Source: Prorocentrum cordatum
Lineage: Eukaryota; Sar; Dinophyceae; Prorocentrales; Prorocentraceae
Direction: 5' to 3'
Assembly: GCA_963575745.1 (NCBI GenBank)
Contig: CAUYUJ010014267.1
Location: 124,926 to 188,925 of the forward strand
DNA: 64,000 bases
Shown here: piece after piece, positions 32,704 through 43,897 of the stretch
Numbering within the stretch: position 1 is the first letter of the stretch
Layout of the letters: each line of letters begins with the position of its first letter
The notes under the pieces: generated by a model
Databases searched by the model: none
The model's input: the letters and a program-made list of their open reading frames with translations, nothing else
Told to the model about the DNA's origin: nothing
Position numbers and translations under genes: made by a program

Positions 32704-35118
32704 CTATCAGCAACCTTTTCTGCCGTTCAGCTTTCTTGCGGTCGGCATGGAGAGGTGCCCGTACGTCCTTGTAACTTTGTTAGCAACCGGGGCTCCTTGG
32801 AGCGAGCAGAAGGAGGGCAAGGACTTCGAGGAGTTCACGGTGAACACGTTTGGAGCATCGCTCCATGATGGCGTTCCGTCGGGAAGTCAAGATGCATAAT
32901 TTAGCTGCGCTCATCCGGCTCGGAACGGGTCGAATTGTTTGCTCAAGGGTCGTGCCGCCTGCCAATTTCCAGATGCAGTAGAGACTCCGCGAGTCATTCT
33001 CGCAGTTCGTGGTGCATGGTTACCGCGTGTCGAGGCTGACGTCATCCACAGTGCAATGCCTGGCAAGCACTTGTTGAAGCTTTGGGTGGCAGTACGCGCC
33101 GAGGAGGAGGTGGTCATTCCTGTTTCTTTTGGCAACGACCGAGCGTCGCCATATCGTCGTCGCCCAGCAGACATTGCGGATTGTCTACCGCCACATCTAG
33201 TTCGCGCAATCAAAGTGAACGCCGTGAGAGCCATAGAGTTCGCGGAGGAGGGCCTGACGCAGAAGTTCGCACACTTTGCCAAGAGGCCGAGGCAGGATGG
33301 CTACGGTGAGTTGAACTGCATGAGGAAACTCGTCGCGCAGTTAGGTACGAAAGAGCCTACCCCTCCCGAGCGGCCCAGCACTTCCTGGAAAGCTTGCGGT
33401 GACACGGTTTTTGCGCCCGCAGATATCGTGGCTCGGGGGTGCAGTTGCGCCCGATTGGTGAAGTTCGCCGTGCACATGTCCGTGGACTGTTGTGGCTTGG
33501 GGCCCAGCAGCGTCGCTCGCAAGACCAGGTTCAACTTCGAGTCCGAGATCGTGCCGGCCTTGCTGCGTGCTGCGAAGGGCTAGTTGCTTTGCGAATTGCG
33601 GACGGGGTCTGTTCGCAACGAAGATGCGGTGCGTCTGAAGGCTCACGGCGACAATCTCGGTAGTGCTACCATCGTGTGCAACATGCACACGTACACTGAC
33701 AGGGATGCTAGTTGGCGCGTAGATTCCGACGGCGACTTCGCAACTGACAAGCATCGCATGTTGTGGATGATAAGTACGCGCGTATTGTCCCACATGGGCA
33801 TCCAGGACAATGCGCTTAGCGCAGGCTGTCGAGACATTCGCATTGCTAGCCCGCACGTTCGCACAGATATCCTGGACACCGCCTATCGGAGCGGAACGCT
33901 TCATGTCGTAACGGCTGCGCCGAAGAAAGATTACGCTACTCGCATCACTCTGGAGCCAGAGGTGGCTGAAAAGGGAGAGTATCTCGGCGTTCTCCTGGAA
34001 TGGGTTGGCAATCGATTATACCAGCACGATGCTCTTGTCCGCAGCGCTACTGTGGAGAATACTCTGGGCCTCGGCGCTTTGCGGGCGGCGTTTTCCATAA
34101 TGCAACCTGGGTCTGCCCCGTCAGTCGCAGTGGGGAATGTGCTTCAGAACAGAGTGTCTCCATCGTCTCCTTTCATGGAGTCGGTATTGCGCAGGCGCTG
34201 CATTCAGCTGTCGGACGATCAGAAGCGTTGCTTGGAGATCATCAACGCCTCGGACAATCATCACCTCATGATCCAGGCTTTTGCAGGTACTGGGAAGTCG
34301 CTACTGCTGGCTTTGCTGGTGGAGACAGCGTTGCAGCACGTCAACAAACAAAATGGCGCAGTGGTGATCGTGACTCCTTCGCGCAATTTGCGTGACTCCA
34401 TATTACAAGGTCCAGATTTCTTCAACAAGGTGTTTGTGGCTTCTGATTTCGGGCCCCGGGTTATTCGGCTTGGTCGGCCTTCAGATGCTCCTGCGGCGTT
34501 GAACACATGGGAAATAAGGTTGCGGATTTGGTGAATGATCAGCTGCAGTTCCTGCGCGCACAGGTGCAACAGCTGGAAGTCTTTCAGTTACGTCCTGCCT
34601 ATGAGAGTCTCATGGAGTTCCGCATGTCTTGGAAAGACTTGCCAGCGGCCGCATCCAAGGTGATTGGGGGCGCGGAGTTCGCGGCGTTGGAGGTGTTCCG
34701 CGACCTTGCTCGCCAACACACGCGACAGATTTTCGCCATCAAGCGGAGAAGGGCGGAGCTCTGGGAGAACGCCATCAAAGAAGGCACCAACGGTTACCTC
34801 ATCGTGTCCACAATGGATTATTTCATCAAGTGGCGGGCGGGAGCCATCAAAGGCTACCTGAACCGTTTGTTGAATCGCCTGGACATCAGCCTGTTCTGCA
34901 TGGAAGAGTTTGAGTCCTACGACGTTTCCCAAGTTGTGGCTGCTTTGGCGAACGTGTCTGTACAGACACTGCTCATGGTGGGGGATCAGCATCAGAGAGT
35001 GGAAAATTTCGGTGGCCGACGTGCCCGCCCCACCGTCAGTTCTGACAGCCCGGAAGGCGTGTTGCCCTTCGCTCCGCATGGCCGGGAAGGTGATGGCGAG
35101 GATTACACCGCGTTGGCA

Positions 35119-35134
35119 ATGAGCGTAGCTCAGC
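35119..35134 (+). other. Hairpin motif inside the helicase gene
   Basis: ATGAGCGTAGCTCAGC: stem TGAGC/GCTCA, loop GTA. It encodes MSVAQ in the helicase frame and lies about 60 bp before the segment encoding the zinc ribbon. Confidence 0.45.
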
Positions 35135-35871
35135 CCACGCAGTCCGCTCCGACAGGAAGCGTGGCCGTCCCTGAGGCCCGTCCGTGGTGTGAATGGTGCC
35201 TGAAGGCCGAGAATGCAGTTCTCGACGTGTGCAAAAGGTGCGGCGAGGATGTGTGCAACTACGTGGCGTACTGTTTTGAGTTCGCCAGCACTTTTGCTTC
35301 CGACGCCGCTGTCGCTCGTGATACTAAATTGCAGCACGTATTCTACGACGGCGGCCAGTGGTGGAGGAGTCCACTGCGGGGCAGTGATGAAGTCGGCTGG
35401 CGCCCCCTCTTGTTCGAATGTTTATGTCACGCCGTTGCCGCAGATTTGTGTGCATATCGTAATCTTCAGGAGGAGGGGCAAGCCTTCCCAAGACCCACGG
35501 CGCTGATCATCATGCCTCTGAGCAGGTCAGCAATCCCGCTGTGTTGCTTGATGCAAGCTGTTTTCGATGACTCAGCTGTGGGCCCAGGGGTCGTGCAAGC
35601 GTCGCTCCCTTTGAATGTGAGGGGGGAGGGCGTCCCTATAGTGCACTGCGTACGGCATCGTCGCACAGTGCGTGCTCAGGACCAATACGCTGGGACGCAA
35701 AGGAACTTGAACCAAGAGTACATCAACGTGACGCGCGGGGTGATGAAGACTTGCATGTGGGTCGAGGTACAACCCTTCGGGCATCCAGGAAAGCCCCGCG
35801 AGGCTCGCCATGAGTATGTCGGCGGAGGGTCGAAGGACGAGTTTTGCTCCGAGTACGCGAAGCGCAGGAAC

Positions 35872-35874
<3 letters not shown>

Positions 35875-35910
<36 letters not shown>
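35875..35910. repeat. (TA)n inside the helicase gene
   Basis: About 18 TA units inserted after KDEFCSEYAKRRN. Sequence resumes as WVNNLPWGILEERS in another frame, so the expansion is not a multiple of three. Confidence 0.9.
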
Positions 35911-35911
<1 letters not shown>

Positions 35912-37089
35912 GTGAACAACCTGCCGTGGGGCATTCTCGAAGAACGCTCGAATATAGAAGCGTCGTATCACGACTGCTTTGCGGTTCACCTTCTGCCTGA
36001 TGCTGTTCGTCGTGTGCAGGATATCGCTTATGATGTGTGGTGGAAGCTGGATTGGAAACAGATTCCCAACTTGCCAACTCTCGGCCAGGGACGCAGCAAC
36101 TACAAATCCTTCGATGATGTCCTAGCGCAAGCTGCTGGCGCAGGCACCTCTCTGGCGTAATTCGTGCGCGCGCCTACCAGGTCGCTGCGGGATTTGGGCC
36201 ATGGAGCGGCAGCCGAGCGATGGAACGTGCAGGATATGCACGACAAGGTGAAGTGCGATGTGGACGTGATGAATTGGATGCCCGCCTTGAGGTTCGGCCA
36301 TTTGTTGCTGCCGTGCGCCACCGCAGGGGTGAGCTCCGAAGAGAGCAAAGGCGTGACGCGCCTCTGCTTTCCATTTCTTCATGCTCACGCTGGCCTGGAG
36401 GTCGAGAGCGCTATAACAGGACTTTGCAGCATGGCGTGGTTTCTGTCGTTCGTGCTGGACAAAGATCTCGCGTTGCATGCGCGGGTGAGCAGACAACTAC
36501 ATAACATGCGGGTCATAGAGGACGATGGGGACCTGTGGTTCAACAAAGCCTGCCAGTCCGGACGCATAGCCACAGCCATCAAGGGGAAGGGCAAGAGCGT
36601 CGCCTACATGTATGTTGGCGGCGGGGCAGTGGACCACGAACAGTATTTCCTCTTGGGCGGCATCGTAGTTATCTGCAAGAGCTGGAAGTGGGCGGCTTTG
36701 GTGTACTCAGCGGTGAGAATTGCGGGTCTCGCGTGCAACAATTCAGTAGGCCCCTTGGAGTCCGCGCTGGTGATCTGCGACGAGACCGAAGCAAGTGAGT
36801 CGTCCTCTGAGCTCACTTCTGCGACGCCATCACCCGTTGATGAGTTCCGCCAACTGACTGAGGAGACGTGGGCCTCTGTTGGTAATGTATGTGCTGTTTT
36901 CACGGCCGATGTCGAAGTGCAGGGGCGCACTGGGATGAACGAAAGGTCTACGCATGCCGACTTAGTAGGTATCGGGTTAGTATCTCTGCTAGACTCTTTT
37001 GAAGCAGGTGTGAAGGCTTTGCTCGACATGAGCGCTTAGATGCCCAGTCTTTCTGCTACGGGAGCTGTTGTGGCGCGTAGCAGTGATGC

Positions 37090-37208
37090 TCGGTGGAGGA
37101 CGCCGACGGCGACGACGTTGAAAACGTCGAAGGCGACGACGACGACCACGACCACGACGACGACGCTGACGATGACCGCTCGACGACGACGAGGACAATG
37201 ACGATGAG

Positions 37209-37239
<31 letters not shown>

Positions 37240-37350
37240 CCGACGCGGAGAACGACGACGAAGACAGCGCCGACCCGACGACGACGTCGTCTAGACAACG
37301 ACGACGACGACAACGACATCGAGGACGTGAATGGCGACGCCGACGACGCC
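37090..37350. repeat. (GAC)n tract, unit 3
   Basis: Same position relative to the gene end as the tract in unit 2. Followed by shared GACCGAGCGGAACGCTCGCG. Confidence 0.95.
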
Positions 37351-37764
37351 GACGCCACGGCGACGACAGGAGGCGCACTCCTCGTAGCCTCTTCACTCTG
37401 GAGACCGAGCGGAACGCTCGCGCTCATATTTGCTTTTCTCTCGCTGTGGCACCGCTGCTGGAGTAGATGACATCGTCCATCATGTTGATTGCCTCGACAT
37501 TTTTTCTCGTGATGCATCTTGCACTCCCTCGCCCATTGGCCCCGCTTTCGTGGCAGCAGCGATGTTTCGGCCAAAGCCCGAGGACAGGCAGACACGGTTG
37601 CCACCGCGGCATGCCCCAGACACGCGCCACTGTCGAGCTTTTATTTTCAAGAGTGCGCTCTTTTTAACCAAATTAGGGCGCCCTACTCTGTGCAGCACAC
37701 ACGTGTACTTACATGCAAAACACATTCGCAAAGCACACGCACACACACATACACAATGACAAAG

Positions 37765-37915
37765 AAACATACACACACGGACAGAGTGTGAAGCTTTCCC
37801 CTCGCTGCCAAAGGTGTGAGAGATCAGGCGATTTTTTCTTGGGACGTCGATCGGTTCCTCGCCAGGCCTGGAAGTCGAACGTCCGATGATTCGTCCACTG
37901 GCTGAACTGCACCCG
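37765..37915 (-). repeat. tRNA-like SINE tail, unit 3
   Basis: Minus strand: TCAGCCAGTGG resembles a pol III A box (TRGCNNAGTGG) and ACGTTCGACTTCC resembles a B box (GGTTCGANTCC). Then comes CAGGCCTGGCGAGG and a body shared with three other copies, ending near TCTGTCCGT. The A-B spacing is shorter than in a tRNA, so this is a tRNA-derived relic and not a tRNA gene. Confidence 0.5.
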
Positions 37916-38127
37916 CCTTTGCCAAAGAAAGAACAGGGAACAAAAACAGAGAGAAGGCCCCCCCTAAGCTTGAAGGGTTAGAGTGCCCAGGGGATTGCCT
38001 CCAGAGAGCATGCGCCAGTTCGGTTCTGTGTGCGTTGCAGCCATGTGAATCGTTCCGGCTTCTCGTGGTGTGAGTCGATGTGGCCACTCGTCTTTCCTTG
38101 TGTGAGGGTTTCGGGCTCCTCATTGTG

Positions 38128-38169
38128 TTTAGGGTTTAGGGTTTAGGGTTTAAGGCTTCGGGTTTAGGG
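38128..38169 (+). repeat. Interstitial telomere-type repeat (TTTAGGG)
   Basis: Three perfect TTTAGGG units (38128-38148), then diverged units to 38169. It follows a short run of 27-bp minisatellite directly. Unique DNA continues on both sides, so this is not a chromosome end. Confidence 0.85.
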
Positions 38170-39261
38170 TCTTCGCGTTTGCCGTGGGCGGTCGCTTCTC
38201 ACAGGCACCCAGGCGCATGCTCGGCGCAAAGCTCGACGGCTTGCATCCTTAGTGCTTGGTGTTGCACGCCGAGCTCCAGGGGCGCACGCTCTACTTCAAG
38301 AAGGCAACGCCTCGAGCGCCATGGATGCCTTGTGCGGGTCTGGCCTGCCCATCGGGTGATACACCGCTAAATTCATGCCGGTGTTGTTGTCGCAACTGGG
38401 GCTGGCGCAGTGGACGACAGTTGCGACCCGCGGTTTCGCTGGTTCTACGGGCTTGGCGGCACTTCGCCTGCTCGCGGGTCGCAGCGTGACTTTGGCTGGG
38501 GCTGACACGGCGCTGGCGCTGCTGTCACAGAGCATCCGTGCAGATTGGGCCAGGCCGCCGCGGCTGCCCCCGTTCGAGATGCTGGACCTGGAATCGCAGC
38601 TCTGTGCGTGGCATTCTGCGGACTGCGCAGCTGCGAACAGCTGTCAGTACCGAGGCATGCGTGGTGCACTCCAGCTGGTGCAGTAAAGTGTTTGATTGCG
38701 TCGGCTCTGTGCACGTTTTTCACTGCAGCGGCAGGGCCGCAGCAGGGTGCGCAATGCGCAGACCATGGGATCGTTCCAATAGCGCGCGTTTGCATCCAAT
38801 GCGCGGTTGGAACATAGCCACCCACAATAGTTGCATTCATCGCGCTTCCTTGTGTTTACTCACCCTTCCGTTCGTCGGCATGGCACGTGAGATGTTGGTA
38901 GAGCGCTCAGCGGGCAGATGTCATGTCATGGGCGCAGCGCGCGCCCGCGCCTGAGGGAGGAGGGTGGGCATGGAAGGTCATGAACGAGGGGGTCCAATCA
39001 GCTGACGCATGGCTTTTTTCGGGACGCGTTCGCGTTTGGATGAGATGGCGGGAGAGGTACTCTAGGGGAAGCCTCTGGGGGCCATCCAGGGGAAGACATT
39101 TGGTCGCTCTCGATTGGCAGAGGCTCCAAGGAGGCCGCTGGGGGAAAGACAGAGGTCCGCAGCAGCCGCGTGATGGTCCAAGAGGCTCCCAAGACAAAAC
39201 ACGAAATCAGCAAGGCGTTTAGGATTGGGCAAAGTCCTTCTTCCCTGCACCTCAGGTGTCG
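38170..39261. other. Region without a recognised gene
   Basis: GC-rich. A 103-residue frame at 38375-38686 (LGLAQWTTVATRGFAGSTGL) has no known relatives that I recognise. Bases 39050-39240 carry diverged reverse-complement units of the 12-bp minisatellite. Confidence 0.4.
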
Positions 39262-39312
39262 CCGTTGCCATCCTGTCTCATAGTATTACACAATGTGGCT
39301 GTGAGTTTCACG
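39262..39312 (+). promoter_or_regulatory. SL relic with degenerate leader
   Basis: CCGTTGCCATCCTGTCTCA at 39262-39283, then GGCTGTGAGTTTCACG at the same distance as in units 1-3. No intact gene follows before the next relic at 39970. Confidence 0.5.
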
Positions 39313-39969
39313 TGCCTGCATGCCATCGCTTCCGCCTTAAGCAATCTTCCCGCGGTTCTCTATTCCCTCAGCTTAGTAGTTGAAGAGCGAGCTGAGCTCG
39401 AGATTGGTGCAATGCGTTGCATTTGTGCTCTCTCCTCCTTGTTCTTCTCGTCCTCCTACTTTTCCCCTCGCTCACTCCCTCCCCATCATTTGTTGCTCCT
39501 CTTCCTCCTCTCCCACTCTGGAAGGTCAGCTCATTGCCATCTTCACGGCAACCTACTGCGAGGCTGCACGTTTCTGACAGTGGACCGACGAGTACAGTGT
39601 TTCGGACCCATCGTATCTGGACGTTTGGGCAAAGCGATGTCATGCGACGATGCCGTCCGACCACGGTCTGCGTGTGTAGGGATACTTTAAGTAACGAGGC
39701 TTTCAATGCCTCTCTGGAGAGTTCCCATGTACCCAGTCGGAGCTCGGCAGGAGCAATGGCTCGATGGGGGCAGCACTAATTGAAGTTCTCTTGTGTTTTG
39801 ATCGATGTCCTCCAAGCTAGCCCCGACAAGCGCCGAGGAGGCACCAAGAGGGCCCAAGAGTGTCCGAAGATGGCTCTCGCGAGGCTCCACAGGTTTATGG
39901 GAAGGGCTACGAAATCACCCAGGGTAACAGGAGAGAGCTAAGGTCACATTTCCTGCACCGTTATCGTTG

Positions 39970-40108
39970 CTGTTGCCATTTTGGTTTGTAGTGATGACGC
40001 GTGCCTGTGAGCTTGGCTCGGGCAGCAGCACTCGGTGGTGTCCACGAGCATTTCTCAGTGCCCGTGGGTCCGAACCGTGTATCATTTTCGCTGTGAGCTT
40101 AGCTCCGC
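39970..40108 (+). promoter_or_regulatory. SL relic with two hairpin leaders
   Basis: SL relic CTGTTGCCATTTTGGTTTG at 39970-39991, a first leader GTGAGCTTGGCTCG at 40007, and a second GTGAGCTTAGCTCCGC at 40093-40108. The second is followed by ACGGACGCT, as at 55375. The ATG of the next gene is at 40176. Confidence 0.6.
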
Positions 40109-40175
40109 ACGGACGCTCGGTTTTCCAACACCGCCAAGTGCCTCCTTTCTTCCGAGTGTTCGCGCGAAGCTGGGG

Positions 40176-40974
40176 ATGTCTGCACCTCCAGAAGTACCAG
40201 AAGCCGCTCCGATGTATCGAGGCCAATCGGAGGACCAGGTGATTGGGCACGTAAGCTATGAGATCGAGTTGCAGGAGACGAATCTGCAGAAGAGCCGCGA
40301 GGTGACGACAGAAATATTGAAGGTACTCGAGGCACAGATGGACACCCTGAAGGCCTCTAAGCTGCAGCTGACGACGTGCTTGACTCGCAGCGCCATGGTC
40401 AAAGCGCAAACGTCGCAGGATACCTACATGGTAGCGGAGAACATTCGTACCATCGAAGACCAGATCCAAGGGATCACGGCAGGCCTGGGAAAACTGATCG
40501 AGGCCCACGGGACGTTGAAGTACCAGTCGGAGCTCCCCCATCATCTGGCCATCGGCCAAAGATCACATGAAGCCGCAAGCCGACGAGACGAATAACATGA
40601 AGGAGATCGAGTTCAAGCTGAGGGTGGCGCGTCGCGAGGAGATCGCTAAGGACCAACACAAAGAGATCTTCGATGTTGTGGCATCCTGCAGAGAGCTCCG
40701 CGACGGGCGGCAGGCTCTAGAGGGAGGAAACCCGGCCTGGGACAAGAACAAGCCAGAGACGTGGCATGCCTACGGATGGAAAGATTATGAGGTGTGGCCC
40801 GGCTACGACAGCGTAAACACCTCGCAGGCTCAGATGCCCGAGATGCCAGAGAAACTGGAGGACACCTGGCCTCCTCCAGTGGGCTACGCGAAACGCAAGA
40901 TGGAGCTAGGCAAGAGGATGGATACCATGAGGGGAACAACGTCGGCAGCCTCATCGTCGGGAGAGCCACAATAA
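40176..40974 (+). CDS. Coiled-coil protein with one frame change
   Basis: From MSAPPEVPEAAPMYRG the protein is a long amphipathic helix (YEIELQETNLQKSREVTTEI, TIEDQIQGITAGLGKLIEA). The frame changes between 40567 and 40590 and continues as EIEFKLRVARREEIAKDQHK, ending WPPPVGYAKRKMELGKRM...GEPQ. Total about 260 residues. The start is chosen as the first ATG after the hairpin leader. Family not recognised. The shift could be an indel or an unrecognised short intron. Confidence 0.5.
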
Positions 40975-41640
40975 GCACAAGATGATCATTGACAAGAGGA
41001 TGGAGTTCGTGGTGGGAGAGAGAGAAGCACGGATGGTGCGTCATTGGGAAGCTGCACAAAAGGCAACGAGTACACGTATTGGAACATAGGGTATTAGGTG
41101 ATGGTCAACTCGCACTCGCATTGAGAGTGGTTGTGTTGAGTTAGTGTGTGTTGTGTCTTCCCACTCTTTGTTTTAGAGAAGGGGCGCGGCCCTGGGTATG
41201 TGCCCTGTCTCTCGATCGTGACTGCCAACGCCACCTGACGTGTCATGCAACATCATCCTACGGGATCATCATTTATTCACATCCTACACGTCATGCAACA
41301 ACGCATCGGCCAACCCAGAATGTACATGTCATCGTGCCTCACATCGATCAGGTGGTGCGTCACCCGTGATAGCAGATCACATCGTATCATTGACATCCTC
41401 ATCATAGTGATCATTCCATATCCTACATCATGTCACATCATCACACATTTGGGGCGAGGGAAATTTGGGCGCCGTAGGGTGTCATGTCGTTGCAGATGTG
41501 AGTGATCTTCGTCGCACATTTGGTTGTTGTATGTAGTGCGTTACTCGTGGTTTTAGTGCACGAATGATTCCTGCATGCAAAGTTGGTGCACTGTTGCGAG
41601 CCGCGGGCTCGAGTCGAGCGCGCCTGCGAGATCATCGGTA
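40975..41640. other. Non-coding, ATC-rich stretch
   Basis: Bases 41240-41450 consist of degenerate ACATCATC-type words, lower in GC than the surroundings. No gene. Confidence 0.6.
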
Positions 41641-41656
41641 GTGAGCGTAGCTCAGC
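41641..41656 (+). promoter_or_regulatory. Hairpin leader motif
   Basis: GTGAGCGTAGCTCAGC gives a perfect 5-bp stem TGAGC/GCTCA around GTA. It stands 91 bp before the ATG at 41732. A clear SL relic was not seen upstream. Confidence 0.5.
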
Positions 41657-41731
41657 CGTTGTTCACGCCGCTGTTCCCATTCAATTCGCTTGGCGAGGTG
41701 GCCAATCCTCCAGCGCGGTACTCGGGCCATG

Positions 41732-43888
41732 ACCACTCAGACCTGCCACGAGGCTGTTGAAGCGTATTTCGACGACATTGCTGTGCAAGCGGACGGCGCG
41801 GCAGAGAAAGCTATCCTGAAGCCTGGTGTTGAGGGCTTGCATGTGTTCCTTGAAGGGCGCCGCGCCGATGGCGCGAGTAGCGGCGTGAGCGCCGAAACGG
41901 TTACAGTGGAGTCGCTGAAGAAGATTTTCGAGAGCAGGGGTTGGCCTTTCGACAAATCGTTTGGGAGGGCCGATTTGACCACGCTGCTCGAATCGCTGGG
42001 CGAAGCAGGCTCTGGCGGCGAGGACTTGGCGGAGGACATTTCCAGTTTGGTGGATGATCTGCACTCTCGAGCGGCGGCGAAAGAGTTCCCGCTCATTCGC
42101 CCGATAGACTTGCGAGCGGAAGACGAGCAGAATGCCGCCGAGGAAGCCATGAGTCTCGTGGAGAAGCTGGATGCTGTGCAGATTCAGAGCTATATTGATT
42201 TTCGGAAGAAGGAGTATTCTAAGAATAGTCCTGGAAATCCAGCGACGTCGATTGACGAGAAGCATGCTCAGTGGGCACTCAATTTTTACTACAAGCACGT
42301 GCGTGATTTTCTCGCCAAGCAGTCGCTTGACGCCAGGACATTTGCTCATCGGTTTGCCCAATCAACGTTCATCCCGCTGATCTCCCCGCAGTCGATCGGT
42401 GACGGGGAGAAGAAGGTTTTCGCTCGTGATGCCGCGTCGGCAATGAGGCCAGAATTGTTGGAGTTGCTGGATAAGAATGCGTGGTTAGCTTGGGATGAGA
42501 TGGCTGAAGTTGTCGAACTCAGTGGAGCGGACGCTCATGATAGCTTCAGAGAGTTTTTGGAAGAGGACTACTTTCGCATTGTGCGCGAGACCTGCGATGC
42601 GAATGCGCACCAGAACGCGGGGACTGGCTCAGGCGCGCCCGCGGCGTTTCGGCCGTTGGTGGACCCGGGGTTTGGAGTCTCCGCAGACGAAGCAGCGGAG
42701 CGTAAAACACTCCTCATGAAGGCATCCGCGGCTGATCACACTTTCGCCGTGACGGGAGTCACGGAGCAATACAGCCAATTTGTGCAATCGCGCACGGCCA
42801 AGCAGAGAAAAATGCTACCATCGGAGCCGCCAGAAAAATTTGCGGCATCTCGGTATTACACCTTATTGCGGAAAAGCGTATCGGAGGCTCGTCCTGGGGA
42901 CTCTGTTCTCCGACGCGCCGAGGAGAGCGCCGTGGCCCATGAGTCGACGCAACTTTCGGATGCGGCGTCGGCTTCTGCGTTGTCTGGCATCGATCTGATT
43001 CGATCAGGGCAGGCGTTTGGTCCGACATCGTCGGCGTCCGAAGAGACATTTCACAAATCTGCGCTGGCAATTCTCCAGTCTTCCGAGGAGGGTGGCAGGT
43101 GTCATTTTCAGGGCGTTGTAATTGCATGCGGCAGTAATCCTCGCGATGTACATTGCGCGGAGGGTTCTCCGCGGAAGCGGAAGGATCCGTCTTCGGAAGG
43201 GAAAGCGGCCGACGTGGTCATGGTAGACAAGACGGGGCCCATCTGCGCGTGCTTATGGGGTGACGCCGCTGAAGATATCTGCAGCATCTGGCGCGCTGTA
43301 CAGGAGCGTCGCCATCGGGGCGACGTTGCTCCGTGCGTCGTGGACCTGTCCAAGGTTCGCATCCAGGGGGCGGGGAAGAACAATTGGAATGGGGAGTTGC
43401 TGACGCGGATGCGCATGTTGACGTCTATCGAAGCTGTTGGCGGAGAGATGGGCACGACAGCGCAGGTTCTGTCTGGTCCGACGTCGGAGAATCTCATCCA
43501 GATGAGGTATGCGGTTCCTCCTTCGGATTGTTGCGTTTCCGTCTTTCGTTCTCTCCGCAACAAGTTAAACTCTCCATTCCGGTTGTCGGTTGAAGGTAGA
43601 ATGATGGATTTGCAATCGTTGGAGATGTCACAAGGGGGGAACGCGAAACGGATACTCGATATAGTGGACAACAGTGGTCTGTACTTCACTTGCTGCGCCG
43701 TGAAGCACAATGCGGAGTCCCAGGCGTTGCGGAACTTCCAGGACGTCGTGGTCTACTACGGCACAGGCCGCGCGGCCATTGGCAATTCCAAGGGCATGCT
43801 TTATCTTTTGAAGGATGCGATGATAATCCCTATCGGCCAGCCTGCTATGTTGGGCACCGCGAAAACCGAGCAGCTTACTATTCAGTGA
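41732..43888 (+). CDS. Large protein with two probable OB folds (RPA-like)
   Basis: 718 residues from MTTQTCHEAVEAYF (the frame is open from 41690, giving 732). The first about 460 residues are acidic and helical with no recognised domain. In the 732-residue numbering, residues about 472-580 (FQGVVIACG, KAADVVMVDKTGPICACLWG, VDLSKVRIQG) read like an RPA-type OB fold. A second follows at about 630-730 (FRLSVEGRMMDLQSL, ILDIVDNSGLYFTCCAV, DVVVYYGTGRAA). A single-strand DNA-binding role is inferred from this pattern alone. It is the longest unbroken gene between the helicases, with no stops or shifts. Its 3-prime flank is shared with the gene at 52259. Confidence 0.6.
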   Translation, partial: TTQTCHEAVEAYFDDIAVQADGAAEKAILKPGVEGLHVFLEGRRADGASSGVSAETVTVESLKKIFESRGWPFDKSFGRADLTTLLESLGEAGSGGEDLAEDISSLVDDLHSRAAAKEFPLIRPIDLRAEDEQNAAEEAMSLVEKLDAVQIQSYIDFRKKEYSKNSPGNPATSIDEKHAQWALNFYYKHVRDFLAKQSLDARTFAHRFAQSTFIPLISPQSIGDGEKKVFARDAASAMRPELLELLDKNAWLAWDEMAEVVELSGADAHDSFREFLEEDYFRIVRETCDANAHQNAGTGSGAPAAFRPLVDPGFGVSADEAAERKTLLMKASAADHTFAVTGVTEQYSQFVQSRTAKQRKMLPSEPPEKFAASRYYTLLRKSVSEARPGDSVLRRAEESAVAHESTQLSDAASASALSGIDLIRSGQAFGPTSSASEETFHKSALAILQSSEEGGRCHFQGVVIACGSNPRDVHCAEGSPRKRKDPSSEGKAADVVMVDKTGPICACLWGDAAEDICSIWRAVQERRHRGDVAPCVVDLSKVRIQGAGKNNWNGELLTRMRMLTSIEAVGGEMGTTAQVLSGPTSENLIQMRYAVPPSDCCVSVFRSLRNKLNSPFRLSVEGRMMDLQSLEMSQGGNAKRILDIVDNSGLYFTCCAVKHNAESQALRNFQDVVVYYGTGRAAIGNSKGMLYLLKDAMIIPIGQPAMLGTAKTEQLTIQ

Positions 43889-43897
43889 CATGGGGGT

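Larger units (their letters stand above)
32747..37039 (+). pseudogene. Unit 3: UPF1-like superfamily 1 helicase, broken
   Basis: A nucleic-acid helicase of SF1 type. Start MERCPYVLVTLLATGAPWSE. Visible in order: a Q-motif-like LSDDQKRCLEIINA; Walker A AFAGTGKSLLL (Gly-Thr-Gly-Lys-Ser near 34286-34300); VVIVTPSRNL; Walker B-like FCMEEFE (34900); motif III LLMVGDQHQRVENF (34980); a zinc ribbon CEWC-x10-CKRC (35190-35240); and motif VI-like NVTRG (35725). Breaks: a stop near 32897, frame changes near 33583 and 34500, a (TA)n tract at 35875-35910 that shifts the frame, and TAA at 36158. Coding character continues to 37039 (HEQYFLLGGIVVICKSW). The substrate is unknown. The frame after the TA tract is the same as after the TAA. 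Confidence 0.7.

Noticed and set aside
38128-38169. TTTAGGG tract considered as a chromosome end
   Set aside because: Only three perfect units, with unique genomic DNA on both sides.
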